A stretch of DNA of 64,000 nucleotides from Dromiciops gliroides (Eukaryota; Chordata; Mammalia; Microbiotheria; Microbiotheriidae), in assembly GCF_019393635.1 (NCBI RefSeq), contig NC_057863.1, forward strand, positions 3,646,334 to 3,710,333, given 5' to 3'. The notes below the pieces were generated by a model. That model did no database searches. It was not told the origin of the DNA and was given only the letters and a program-made list of their open reading frames with translations. Position 1 is the first letter of the stretch. Each line of letters begins with the position of its first letter. Of this stretch, positions 19,846 through 30,842 are shown piece after piece. A program made the position numbers and the translations under genes.

Positions 19846-20464
19846 TATAAGAAGTGGTGGTGAGGATGGGAAGTTGATTCCCAGTCTCTCCTTCCCCTTC
19901 AGTGATTTGGACATAGTTACTGGTGTGCATTGGGCCTCCAGTAATACAGATAGACAACCTAAAGAGGCAGGAAGAGCCAGGTACGGGATGCCCCACCCCC
20001 ACAAGGGCTTCTTGACCCCCAGGGCAGCAGTCTGCCCACTGACATCCCACCAAGTAGTCTCTGGGAGGAAAGTTAATGAGGTGCTAAATGGGACTGCATC
20101 CACTTGGTAATAACCCTGCAGACAGCCTCGTCTGGGAGTGAGCCTACGGAAGGGCCTTGAGGGGATTACTGCCCCCAGATCCATCATGTGGTGAAGTGGG
20201 TGCTGAGCTGCCCAGCTGGAGGGAGTCTATGTTACCAAGGCAAGACCCGACCTGGTCCAAGAGCCCTCCCACCCCCATCCCCACTAACCTTGGGAGGGCA
20301 GAAGTGGGGGCAACAAATTAGATGAATGAGGTCCCAAGCTTGGAAGCCACATTCAAGCACCCTGTTCTTCCCGCAGGTTTCTAAAACCATCTGACCAATG
20401 GGAAGTGTCCCTTTGCTTCCTTTCAGTCACCAGCACATGGGCATGGTTTGGGCTTGCTGGGAAA
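19846..20464. other. Unassigned intergenic DNA
   Basis: Nothing recognised. Confidence 0.4.
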
Positions 20465-20745
20465 GCAATGGACTGCAAAGACACGAGACCTGAGATCTGG
20501 TCTTAGACCTGGGACCTTAGGCAACTCAACTCCTCTCTCTGGGCCTCTGGTTCCTCACCAGTTAAAGGAAGGGGTTAGAGTTAGGACCTCTAAAGTCCTA
20601 GTCGTCTAAAAATCAGTCAGCCAGCATTAAGTGCTCACTGTGTGCCCCACCGTGCTAAGCATTAGAAATATCAGGAAACCAAAAGAAAGCCCCTGTTCTC
20701 AAGTATCTCATATTCTATTGCGAGACAGCGAAGAAAGGAGCACTG
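20465..20745. mobile_element. MIR fragment (+) followed by L2 end (-)
   Basis: The MIR core lies at about 20465-20605 (CCTTAGGCAACTCAACTCCT, TCTGGGCCTCTGGTTCCTC). Antisense L2 lies at about 20612-20745 (ATTAAGTGCTCACTGTGTGC, CCCCTGTTCTCAAGTATCTC). Confidence 0.65.
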
Positions 20746-21360
20746 ATAAAGTGGGGGGCGGGACTGAGGCAAAGTAGCAGGATGATGCCTGGAGCTCAGA
20801 GGAAAGCAGGCTGGTAGGAGATGAAGATGTGGCTGGCCTCCTTCAAGGGTGTTCTGGGAGAAGCTGTCCCAATCCGAGGGAGGGGGCTCAGGAAGAGATG
20901 GTGCGATCTTCCAGGGAGAAAAGGTTTCCGAGGGGTAATGGAGGAGTCCAGAGAGAGCAGCCAGCTGGGAAATAAATCTGTGACCCAGCTAACCCTGAGT
21001 GTGAAATGACAGAACATTCCACAAATGAAGCTAACGCAGCAGGTTCGATCAAGACTGTCCGAAGGTGGGGCCTCAGCCTCACAGCCTTTGTGGGGTTGGA
21101 AATTCCACTCCTCTGAGGTTACTAGTGCTCTGAGTCTTCATTCTGACACTCAGACTCACAGAGAGGGGGGATCTTTCTGACAGATTACTTTCAGAGGTGT
21201 CTCCTCCTTCCCCCTGCCTCCCACACCTGGTCCTGGTGCTATCCATGGGACTTTGGATCTCTCAGAGGATCTTACCTGTGGCAGTGGGTGTATGGGTGAG
21301 AGACTACCTGACCCTACAAGGAGACTGGGGATGTCTGGCTGAATTTCTTGTCAGGGCTTT
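20746..21360. other. Unassigned intergenic DNA
   Basis: Nothing recognised. Confidence 0.4.
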
Positions 21361-21361
21361 T

Positions 21362-21658
21362 GGAGGTGGAGGGAGGGAGGGAGAGAGAGACAGAGAGAGA
21401 CAGAGACAGAGAGAGACAGAGACATGGAGACAGAGACAGAAAGACAGAGACAGAGAGAGACAGAGACAGAGACAGACAGACAGAGACAGAGAGAGACATG
21501 GAGACAGAGACAGAGAGACAGTGAAAGACAGAGACATGGAGACAGAGACAGAAAGACAGAGACAGAGAGAGACATGGAGACAGAGAGACAGAAAGACAGG
21601 GACAGAGAGAGACAGAGACAGAGAGAGACATGGAGACAGAGACAGAGAGAGACGGAGA
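21362..21658. repeat. (GAGACA)n-type satellite with higher-order period
   Basis: Runs of GAGACAGAGACAGAGA. A CATGG interruption recurs at about 21423, 21498, 21535, 21573 and 21629, spaced in near multiples of 18.7 bp. A 279-codon plus frame crosses it, but only as repeat translation. Confidence 0.92.
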
Positions 21659-21659
21659 A

Positions 21660-22335
21660 CATCAGAGATCATCAGAGATCAACTCTTAAAGAGGAACCGT
21701 GCCCGGCTTGTGTTCATTGAACAAATGCCATTTCATGATGGGAATGTAGCTCAGGCTGTTCACCCTTTAGCAAAGCATTTAACTCATCAAAATGGCATGG
21801 CGTACAATAAAGAAGGCATTGTGGGTCTTGCAGTATTTACCTTCCAAGCTTCATTTCAGCCTGTGAGGAGAGCCCACAGGTCCTTAGCCAAATCTTTACC
21901 TCATCTGAGGCTTGGCTTACTCATTTTTGCCCCCTGGGCGAGACTGGGCTTTTTTTTTTTTTTCCTTAGCACACTGCAAAAGGGGCTGTGTCCCATCATG
22001 TTTGGAAGCACTGGGGAACAATACCTGCTTTGTTGACAGGCAACATGGGCCAACACAGCCCTACTTTTTTTTTTTTAAACAAGTAAATCTCAAGGTAGTG
22101 ATGGCTGGAAGGTGGGTGATGAATGACTGGGGGAAAATGGGGTTTCCCTAAGGAGTTGATAGCTTTTCTTCTCCAGGATACAGCCCCAGAAGGGACCTCA
22201 TGGGCATGCAGCCTGGATTTGCCTTAACAAGGTCATCCCCAAGAAGTGGGCCACCCAGTTCTGCCTTCAGAGGCCCTGGGAACGAGCAGGGATGCCCACC
22301 ACCTCTTGAGTCTGCCCATCCAACTTTTAGACAGC
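21660..22335. other. Unassigned intergenic DNA
   Basis: Nothing recognised apart from short poly-T runs near 21951 and 22066. Confidence 0.4.
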
Positions 22336-22339
22336 CCTA

Positions 22340-22523
22340 ATCCTTGGTGGCACTGTGGATAAGAGCATGAGGCCCTGAGTCAGAAAGTTCGAGTGTGACT
22401 TCAGATACTAACAGTGTGACCCTGGACAAGTCACTTCACCCCTGCCTAAACAAAACCAGAGAAGGAAATGGCAAGCCACAGGGTCACAAAGAGTCAGACA
22501 CAGCTGAACAACAAATCCAACTG
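22340..22523 (+). mobile_element. MAR1-type SINE
   Basis: A tRNA-like head and core (GTGACCCTGGACAAGTCACT) end in an RTE/BovB-like tail (GGAAATGGCAAGCC, GTCACAAAGAGTCAGACACA, GCTGAACAACA). Confidence 0.85.
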
Positions 22524-23054
22524 ACCCAATCACCCTTGAGTTCTTGAAGTCAGAAAATGATTTCACTTAGTAGTTATTGTGTTGATGGGTATCAGAAGGG
22601 GGCTCGAAAGGTCCCCAGGAAGGTGGGATGTATTTGAAGGAGAGAGAGCTCTACTTGGCCCCAACCCCGAGTGCGAGTGGCAGGTGCTCGGAGTTGCTGG
22701 GCCCTCGTCCGAGGGAAGATTGAAAAGGGAGAACTGTTTGGCCCCCTCCCGGGCTCAGGTCTAGGTGCAGAGTCCTTTGTATTTTTGTCAGGGTAAATAA
22801 AGCCTGCCCCACCTTTCAAGTCTTGTTGGCCTAAGGGCCTCCATTTTAGCTCGGGAACCTTTTAACCTTTCTTTAGGGACTTCTTCCCAGGCAGAGCCTG
22901 TGGGGGCATAAGCCAAAGAGTGTTTCTGAGAATGACCAGGGAGGTCAGTTTGTTTAAATGGAGTGCTTCCCTTCTCCACAGGTTTTGTATGTAAAACAAT
23001 AGTATTTCCCTGAAAGGCCATTGTGGGGGAGCCCGAAGGGTTGGGTGTAGGCTC
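22524..23054. other. Unassigned intergenic DNA
   Basis: An AATAAA at about 22795-22800 is isolated. I see no gene or element to attach it to, though a worn LTR end is possible. Confidence 0.35.
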
Positions 23055-23205
23055 TAGGTGGTGCCACAGTGATTGCTGAGCTTGAAGACAGGAAGATCTG
23101 AGTTCAAATCCAGCCTCAGGCACCTACAAGCTATGCAACCCTGGGCAAGTCACTTAATCTTTACCTGCCTCAGTTTCCTCAATTGTAAAATGGGTCAGAC
23201 TTGCC
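23055..23205 (+). mobile_element. tRNA-derived CORE-SINE
   Basis: Head CTCTAGGTGGTGCCACAGTG, B box GAGTTCAAATCC, then CAACCCTGGGCAAGTCACTT and a CTCAGTTTCCTCAATTGTAA segment. Confidence 0.85.
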
Positions 23206-24694
23206 GCCCTAGGAAGTGGGTGATAGGTCCTACAAAAACTTTCCTGGCCTGAAAGAGTTAATAGAAATCATTTCTCCCAAGGACCTCAGACTCCAGGGAA
23301 CAGGGAGCCTCATGCTTCTTATCCCCAAACAGCTCTTCAGAGGCAGAGGAGACACGGCCTGGGCTTGGTGAGCCTGGCACGGCACCTAGATTGTCCCCTG
23401 CCCGGCCAACTCTCTCAGGCTCTGGTTTGCAAAGCGGGGGGGGGGGGCTCCCTGGGGGGCTCCCTGCATGGAGGAAGGTTTGTTCCTGCTCACATATTCC
23501 CTCCACTGGTGCAATCACAGGTCCAGACCAAAGAATAGAGCGAGGGGGAGGGGCCCTGAAGGAAATTCCCCAAATCACCGTCTGAGCCCCCAAAATAACA
23601 TCTCTGCAATTTCAGATTCTCTGCCCTGAGAGTCCGTGTTCTTCCTGAGAACTTTACTCATAAAATGCTTTTCAGCATCCTTAGGCTTAGCTGCTGACAA
23701 CTCAGAGCAGGTGGGAGGCATCTACCTCCTTCAGAAAGTTGATGGCTGAGTTCACAGTCCAGAACCTTAGATCAGACTGACTCCTTGGCTGGTCCTTTTG
23801 GACTCACATCAAACACAGAGGAAGCCAGGCCCTGGTGTGGAAGAGCTGGGATCGAAGGATCCAGGGAGCCAGGGAGGTGACCTGGAGGGACGGGGGCAGG
23901 GCAGGGCTGGGCTCCCTTGAGTGCAGGCCTGGTGGCCTGCCCTTCAGGGTGAGTTCTGTCTGAGTCACTGTGCTCGATTTCTTGCTCTGTGTTTGCTTCC
24001 AAACTATAAACAAATGCCTCTGTGGTTTGGAGGCCCCTCTGCTTTTGTACCCTAGGTATCAGAAGTTTTGTGGGTTTCATTCAGAGCTCACCAGAAGGGG
24101 AGAAAGAGATATTTCGCCTCAGGACTTGCAGCCCCATTTTCCTTCGCTTGACTGACTTTCTCACACTCTGGTTCCCTGCATTGTGCCAACGGGGCCCAGT
24201 CCCCCTGCCAAGAAGTGCCCCGGGGAGGGCTGGGGAGAGAGCCTTGAGCACACACAGGGAGGATTTTCTCCACCCCTTGCTACCTGCTCTGCACCTGTAC
24301 AGAGAACGATCCCACACGTATCACCTGATCACCTCCTTTTCAGGGACCGTGAGAAAAAGAGAGCTGGGGAAAGAAGAGATATGTTTGTCCATCTCCCAGT
24401 GCCCAGGCCTGCAGCTCACTCCCTTCAGGCTCCTGTGCCCAGAAACTGCACATTCCAGACCTGGGAGGGAGGGAGGGAGGGAGACAGAGACAGAGACAAA
24501 GTGCAAATGTGTGCCAGTGTGTGTGCCCAGGGTGTCGAGAGGGGCCAGAGCACTCACCCTTGATAAGCGCCTGCTTGCTGAGGCTCTGGCCTAGTGCAGA
24601 GGTGTCTTATCTCCTTTTGGGGTTACTTTGCTGATTCTGGAGCAATGCCCTTGAGAAGCCCATATCGAGGGAGCTGTTCAGGGTTAGGGTTGGA
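23206..24694. other. Unassigned intergenic DNA
   Basis: About 1.5 kb without a recognised repeat family beyond short low-complexity runs (G run near 23436, GGGA run near 24466). Overlapping frames have no domain. Confidence 0.4.
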
Positions 24695-24835
24695 GAGCTG
24701 GAAGGTCACACATAGATTGGGAGGGGAAGGGACCGTAGGGGTCACCTAGCCCCAAATATCAGAGGAAAATGGAGGCTCCAGGAGTGGGTGGCAGATGGCA
24801 CTTGAACCCAAACCCTCTGCTTTTCACTGTAGTCT
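24695..24835 (-). mobile_element. MIR-type SINE, eroded
   Basis: An eroded antisense MIR layout: GGAAGGGACCGTAGGGGTCA, AGGAAAATGGAGGCTCCAGG and CACTTGAACCCAAACCC. Confidence 0.5.
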
Positions 24836-24876
24836 TTCTAGGCAGAACATAGTCCAAAGCCCTGGTTACAGTAGAC

Positions 24877-25185
24877 ACATGCATGTGTGTGTATGTTTAT
24901 ATACAGAGTGTATACATGCACGCATGCCCACACACATGTGCATGCACATGTATGTTCATCTGTGCACATATGCATTACAGTGCATACATGCACACGTGTC
25001 CAGGTGCTTATACATAGTTACATGTTGGTGCACATACATGTGCATGTGTGCAGATTGTGCCTGTGTATTGTTGTATGTGTGCATGTGTGCACACATGTAT
25101 GCACATGCATCTACATGAGATACACGTGTGTGCATGTGTGCGTGTGCATGTATGCATATGTGCATGAACACACACATACACACAG
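24877..25185. repeat. Alternating TG/CA/TA/GC tract
   Basis: About 300 bp of nearly strict purine-pyrimidine alternation (CACACATGTGCATGCACATG and the like). It is a complex, imperfect microsatellite and could adopt Z-DNA. Overlapping Cys/His/Met-rich frames are artefacts. Confidence 0.85.
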
Positions 25186-25990
25186 ACCTTGCCCATGCTG
25201 GCCTCAGACACATCCTGCACATTTGTGACTCTGCCTGGCCGGCCCAAGCAAACCTCTGAAATCCTGCTGGGGGCCGAGGAACCACTCTCTTGAAGAACGC
25301 CTGGGATTGGTGGTGAGGGTCTCTACCCCAGTTCTATCCCTGCCCTACACCCCACATCAGCACTTGAATTTTCACCTTTCTCCATTAACTGGGTTTTCTC
25401 CAGGTACCAGAATTCTTACTTAGGGCTCTGCCAGATGTGAGCCTCCCATTTGTCGATGGAGAAGGGCACACAGAAGCAAGGGGACTTCCCATGGTCTGTC
25501 TCAGACACAGGGGAAATCAAAGTCGCCCCTCTTCAGAGAGTTGGGCCCAGACCTTGGCTGGCATGCAGGTGCTCAGGAAACTACACTGTCTACACCCCAA
25601 GAATGTAGTTTCTGAGAGCTGATCTGCCACAGAAAACAACTCCAGTCTGGGCTCCAGAAGGGCTTCCGAGACAATAGTCACTGCTTGGAAGCAGCTTCTG
25701 CCAAGAGAAGGGAGTCTGTGGGTGGCTGGCATCTGGGGGAGGAATCTGGGGCATGACAGCTCTCAGACAGATGTGGCAAGGGTGCTGGGGGGAACATCTG
25801 CTCTTGGCTAACCCTTTTAATAGGTCTGTGGTGAAACATCTTTCACAAGCCTGGAAATGAAGATGTTCCCAAGGCTTCAAGTGGAATCCAACCTGAACCC
25901 CAGCACGCAGGGCACATCATCCTTAGGGTTGTGGCATGTGGGGGCAGGACCAAGGAATGTGGGCAGAAGCTCGGTGCTTGGACAGCCAGG
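25186..25990. other. Unassigned intergenic DNA
   Basis: No repeat family or gene recognised. Confidence 0.4.
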
Positions 25991-25994
25991 GTGT

Positions 25995-26180
25995 GGGTTG
26001 GTGGGTTTTTAAACAGCTGTTCAGATCACAAATTACATCAGAACAAGCGTCTCTGATGACTGAAAAACAGAATCTAAACCTGTCAGTCTGAGGGATCTTG
26101 ACTGTTCATTCAGGGGCTACTTCATCAATAGATTATCTTATTAAGAATGGTCCATTTCCTCTTTGTGGGCATGTGAGCAG
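25995..26180. promoter_or_regulatory. Candidate conserved non-coding element
   Basis: An AT-rich, repeat-free island. It has a palindromic proneural-type E-box AACAGCTGTT (26012-26021), an ACAAATTACATCA segment, and a TAGATTATCTTATTAAGAAT segment with GATA/homeodomain-like motifs. The call rests on texture and motifs only. Confidence 0.28.
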
Positions 26181-26317
26181 AAGCCGGATGGGCAGCTGGG
26201 GAGGTTATAGCCATGGTTCCAGGTCGGGTCAAGGTTCTTCTAAAACCCAAGCCCCCTAGAGCTAGAAGCAGCTCAGGGGTCATGGAGTTACAGATGAGGA
26301 AACTGAGGCAGAGCTGA

Positions 26318-26520
26318 GCACTTAGGAAGCACCTACAGTGTGCCCAGCACTGTGCTCAGCACTGGGGATACTAAGGGAGGCACAAGTAAGTTCCTGCCCT
26401 CAAGGACCTCCCAGTCTACACAGGGTGTGTGTGTGTTGGGGAAGCACTGTCCCAAATGAGAATTCTAGCTAATGTTTATGTGGTGCTCTAAGGTGCGCAA
26501 AATACTTTACACATGGCTAG
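26318..26520 (-). mobile_element. L2 and MIR 3'-end fragments
   Basis: Antisense L2 lies at about 26318-26430 (GAAGCACCTACAGTGTGCCC, CCCTCAAGGACCTCCCAGTC). A MIR-like antisense piece follows (TGTTTATGTGGTGCTCTAAG). Confidence 0.65.
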
Positions 26521-26547
26521 GGCTGCCACAGGGCACATAGTGTTAAG

Positions 26548-26803
26548 CTAAGGCAGCTGGGTGGTGCAGTGGGTAGAGCACCAGGCCTGGAGTCAGGAAG
26601 ACCAGAGTCCAAATACAGCCTCTGACACTTACTAACTTCATGACCCAGGGCAAGTTGCTTAGCCTTATTTACTTTAGTTTCCTCATCTATAAAATGAGCT
26701 AGAAAAGAAAATGATAAACCATTCCAGTATCTTTGCCAAGAAAATCCGAAATGGGGTATCAGAGAGGCAGACATGACTGAAACGACTCAACAACCAAATA
26801 GCA
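26548..26803 (+). mobile_element. MAR1 SINE, near full length
   Basis: A tRNA-like head (GGCAGCTGGGTGGTGCAGTG), a CORE segment with TTTCCTCATCTATAAAATGA, and the RTE-like 3' end (GCCAAGAAAATCCGAAATGG, ACATGACTGAAACGACTCAA). It directly abuts the HAL1-like LINE. Confidence 0.93.
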
Positions 26804-27331
26804 GATAGTAGATGGCAGAGGAAAGATATTAAATGCACATAGCTCATGACACAATTACCCCCAAAACAGCAATAAAACAAGACCTGGAGTGTCAAAAACC
26901 ACAAAAAGATGGCTAGGATTATTTTCCAGATTAAAGGGTCTGTGAGCAGAATCCAACCTGGCGATCACCCCAACATAGACCCCAGAGCTTACCCGGAGCT
27001 TCCGAATCAGCTGCTGCACCAGCATCTTCTGGAACTAAGCTTACTGTTGGGTGAGAGGGCTAAACGGCTGACCAGGGAGAAAGTGCAGGGGTGTCTGTGG
27101 GACCTAAGGAGGAATTTGGCTATCCCACCCCAGCAGGGAACCTGGAAGAAATCCTGAGTGGTGGGAGGCCCTGGTGGGGGAGGGGTGCAGTCCCTTCAAA
27201 GCTAAGAACCACCACAGCACACAAAGTTCTGCTGGCTGGTTAACTAGCAAGTTGGCTTGAGGTTATCTTCTGACCAGAGAACAGACCAGGTGAGAGAAAA
27301 ACCTGTCTTCCCTCAAACCAAAACTCCTGGG

Positions 27332-27858
27332 TGTGGGGACCAATTTTTAATTGGGGAGTGCTAGCTAAGCAGCTCACCGCAACAATATTGAGGCAAGGAA
27401 GGAAACCGGCAGCCTCCCTCAAAACAGAACAAGATTTATTTGAACAAGAACGAACTTAAAAAAAAAAACAACACCAAACAGGATCAGTAGGATCAAGGGA
27501 AAGGAAATAAAAATGGGGAAAGGGAAATTATAATACCTGAAAAATACCACCGCCCAGGAATCAGCTGAAAATATGCAGCAGAACACCTGTCACTTTCCAG
27601 CTTCCACCTAGAATTCCCAATTCTCCTCCCCAAAACCTAGAAACACTCCACACAGCCCCAGCCAATGGGATGGCTGCTCTGACAGTCACATGACTGCCCT
27701 CACTAGGCTTCCAATCATTATAATTTTGCCAGGCCCATGTAGGCGTCGGTGAGTGGCCTGGCAATGGCTACAACCAGTGGGTGGAGCATCATGCGGTTTG
27801 TGGAGCCCCAGGCCAGTGAACGTCAAGGCATAAAAACCTCAAATAACAATTCTTTACA
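27332..27858 (-). mobile_element. Solo LTR A, inserted in HAL1 5' UTR
   Basis: A 527-bp element starting TGTGGGGACC and ending TCTTTACA on the plus strand. It is nearly identical to LTR B at 30308. On the minus strand it has AATAAATCTTGTTC (27429-27442) about 100 bp before its end, as expected of a polyadenylation signal, so it probably points to minus. Flanks CTGGG and TTGGA are a possible worn 5-bp duplication. HAL1 sequence seems to continue across it. Confidence 0.75.
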
Positions 27859-27946
27859 TTGGACCCTCTGAAGCTTGGGACAGTGTAGCTTGGAAGTAGG
27901 GCCCCACTGTAAGAGGGAGTTAAAAGTCAATTTAAAAAATGGCAAG

Positions 27947-28627
27947 ATGAGCAAGCAAAGAAAGTTGAGAACAATAGAAAGTTTCTTTAATGGCCAGGAA
28001 GATCAAGGTGCATTCTCAGAAGAGGATTACAACCTCAGGGCCCCTACATCCAAAGCTTCCAAGAAAAATACGAATTGGTCTCAGGCCATGGAAGCACTCA
28101 AAAGGGACTTTGAAGAGAAAGTAGGAAAGATAGAAGGAAGATTTAGAGAGATTGAGGAAAGAATGGAAAGAGAAATGAGAGCAATGCAGGAGAGTTGTGA
28201 GAAAAAAGTCAACAGCTTGAAAAGCCAAATGGAAAAGGAGATAAAAAAGGTCTCTGAAGAAAATTATTGCCTAAGAACTAGGATTGAACAAATGGAAGCT
28301 AGTGACTTTATGAGAAACCAAGATGCAGTAAAGCAAATCCAAATGAATAAAAAAATAGAGGGCAATATGAAATATCTCTTTGGAAAAACAGCTGACCTGG
28401 AAAATAGATCCAGGAGAGAGAATCTGAAATACATTGGACTAACTGAAAACCATGATCAGAGTAAGAGTTTAGACAGCATCTTCCAAGAGATTGTCAGGGA
28501 AAATTGCCCTGATATTCTAGAAGCAGAAGGCAAAACAGAAATTGAAAGAATCCACCAAGCACCTCCTGAAAGAGATCCCAAAAGGAAAACCTCCAGGAAT
28601 ATTATAGCCAAATTACAGAGCTTCTAG
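27947..28627 (+). pseudogene. LINE ORF1p (HAL1/L1 type), broken near the C-terminus
   Basis: Encodes an RNA-binding LINE ORF1 protein, which normally coats the element's RNA in cytoplasmic particles. The preferred start is the ATG at 27947 (MSKQRKLRTIESFF), giving 226 residues. A strong coiled coil spans about residues 45-130, rich in Glu/Lys heptads. The RRM-like region begins ENRSRRENLKYIGL at about 160. A C-terminal domain starts after it. The frame stops early at TAG 28625, yet homologous sequence continues (VKKKILQAARKKEF, then AYPAKLHIIFQRKKWDF near 28785-28840) through further breaks, so the copy is inactive. It is not a host gene. Confidence 0.85.
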
Positions 28628-29104
28628 GTCAAGAAGAAAATATTGCAAGCAGCTAGAAAAAAGGAATTCAAATACTGTGGAGCTACAATAAGGATAAAAC
28701 AAGATCTAGCAGCATCTAGATTAAATGACCAGAGGGCATGGAATATGATATTCCAGAGGGCAAAGTAATTGGGACTACATCCAAGAATTGCATATCCAGC
28801 AAAACTGCATATAATCTTTCAGAGGAAAAAGTGGGACTTCAATGAAAAAGAGGACTTTCAGGCATTTGTGATGAAAAGACCTGAACTGAATAGAAAATTT
28901 GACTTTCAAATACAAGACCCTGAAGAAGCATAAAAAGGTAAACAGGAAAAAGAAATCATGAGGGATATTTAAAGATTAAACTGTTTACATTCCTACACGG
29001 GAAGATAATACTTCGAATTCTTAAGAACTTTCTCAGTAAGGAATACACAGAGGACACAGGTCTGACCTGAATATGAAGGGATGATATCTGTAAAGCATTT
29101 ATTT

Positions 29105-29228
29105 TTTTGTTTATCCTTGTTCTTTGTGAGGCAAACAGGGTGGAGTGTCTTATGTCTGGGGCCATATTTGGGTTCGAGGCCTCCTGAGTCCAGGGCTGGT
29201 GCTTTATCCACTGTGCCACCTAGCTAAT
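29105..29228 (-). mobile_element. Marsupial tRNA-derived SINE inside HAL1
   Basis: An antisense copy that ends GTGCCACCTAGCTAATCC, with CCAGGGCTGGTGCTTTATCC. It is diverged and partly deleted in the middle. It splits the HAL1-like element downstream of ORF1. Confidence 0.85.
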
Positions 29229-29404
29229 CCATGATGACACCTTTAAAATAGGGTTGAAGGGTAGGAAGAATAGACTGGGGGAGGGGGAAGGGGAGAGGTG
29301 GACTGGGGAGAAGTGGTTCACATGAAGGAAACAAAAAAAAAAGCTTATGGAGGGGAGGGGAAGAGGGGGAAGGAGTGGGGGAGTGAGTAAACCTTACTAT
29401 CATC

Positions 29405-29835
29405 CGAATTGGCTCAAAGAGGGAATAACATACATACCCAAGTGGGTATAGTAATATATTTTTGCCCTGAGGGAAAGTGGGAAGGGAGGGGAAGAAGAGG
29501 GGAAGGAGGGAAAGGCAGATTTGGGGAGGGAGCAGTAAAAAGCAAAACACTTTCAAGGAAGGTGAAGATGTTCTGCATAACTGCACAAGTATGGCATATT
29601 GAATTGCTTGATTTCATAGGGAGGGTTGAGGAGGGAGGGAAGAAGAAAAATTTAGAACACAGAATTAGCTCAAAGACCTTAATTTCATAAGAGTGGGCTC
29701 AAGGCGGGAATAACATTCACACCCAATTGGGAGGAGTAATCTATTTAACCCTACAGGAAAGTAGGAGGGGAAGAGGATAAAGAGGGAAGGATGAAAGAAG
29801 GGAGGGCAGAGTGGAGAGGGGACAGTCAGAATTAA
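29405..29835 (+). repeat. Internal direct repeat of the HAL1-like element
   Basis: A segment with GGGAATAACAT-CATACCCAA and a following GGGAAAGTGGGAAGGG at about 29418-29490 recurs at about 29708-29780 (GGGAATAACATTCACACCCA, GGAAAGTAGGAGGGG). The period is about 290 bp. Confidence 0.6.
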
Positions 29836-30307
29836 AACACTTTTGAGGAGGAATAGGGTAAAAGAAGATAGAAAATAAAGTAAATATCATGGGAAGGGAA
29901 TAGGATGGAGGGAAATAGTTATGACTGACTATAATGGCAAAATGTATGGTACCTACTTTAATGGGCTATTGTGAAGAAAATTCTTTGTCAAGTTTAAGGT
30001 ACTGTATAAAAGTTATAATGAACAGGATGCTATCAGAAAAGCCTGGAAAGACCTACATGAACTGAAGCAGAGTGAAATGTACTGTATACAAAATAACAGC
30101 AATAGTATAAGATGATCTGCTGGGAAGCATGTGGTTATTTTCAGCAAGGCAAGGATCCAATATAACCCTGAAGGGCTTATGGAAATTGCAATCCATCTAC
30201 AGAGAAAGAACTGATGGTGTCTGAAAACAGATTGAAGCATATTTTTTTTCTTTTCTTTGACAATTCCTTAATCTGAAGTGATTTTTTAAACTGTTTTCTC
30301 TCACAAT

Positions 30308-30842
30308 TGTGGGGACCAATTTTTAATTGGGGAATGCTAGCTAAGCAGCTCGCCACAATATTGGGGCAAGGAAGGAGACCGACAGCATCCATCAAAACAG
30401 AACAAGATTTATTTTAACAAGAATGAACTTAAAACACACACATACACACACACACACACAAACAGGATCAGTAGGATCAAGGGAAAGAAAATAAAATGGG
30501 GAAAGGGAAATTATAATACCTGAAAAAATACCACTGCCCAGGAACCAGCTGAAAATATGCAGCAGAACACCTGTCACTTTCCAGCTTCCACCTAGAATGC
30601 CCAATTCTCCTCCCCCAAACCTAGAAACACTCCACACAGCCCCAGCCAATGGGATGGCCGCTCTGACAGTCACATGACTGCCCTCACTAGGCTTCCAATC
30701 ATTATAATTTTGCCAGGCCCATGTAGGCGTCGGTGAGTGGCCTGGCAATGGCTACAACCAGTGGGTGGAGCATCATGCGGTTTGTGGAGCCCCAGGCCAG
30801 TGAGCCTCAAGGCATAAAAACCTCAAATAACAATTCTTTACA
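30308..30842 (-). mobile_element. Solo LTR B, inserted in HAL1 3' region
   Basis: A 535-bp TG...CA element of the same family and orientation as LTR A. CAAT flanks it on both sides (30304-30307 and 30843-30846); with boundary ambiguity the shared hexamer is CACAAT. The HAL1 3' end resumes directly after it. It contains a short (CA)n run at about 30435-30461 in place of an A run in LTR A. Confidence 0.82.

Noticed and set aside
21197..22036. 279-codon plus frame
   Set aside because: Its middle is the translation of the GAGACA array (Glu-Arg-Gln-Arg), and its ends have no homology that I recognise.
24675..24695. Interstitial telomere repeat (GGGTTAGGGTTGG)
   Set aside because: There are fewer than two perfect TTAGGG units, and nothing more nearby.
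24795..25285. Cys/His/Met-rich frames resembling zinc-binding proteins
   Set aside because: The residues come from TGT, CAT and ATG repeats of the alternating tract, and similar frames occur on both strands.
27332..30842. Provirus bounded by the two LTRs
   Set aside because: The sequence between is a LINE ORF1 and L1-type 3' UTR, with no gag, pol or env motifs. LINE sequence continues outside both LTRs, and the outer flanks CTGGG and CAATC do not match as one target duplication.
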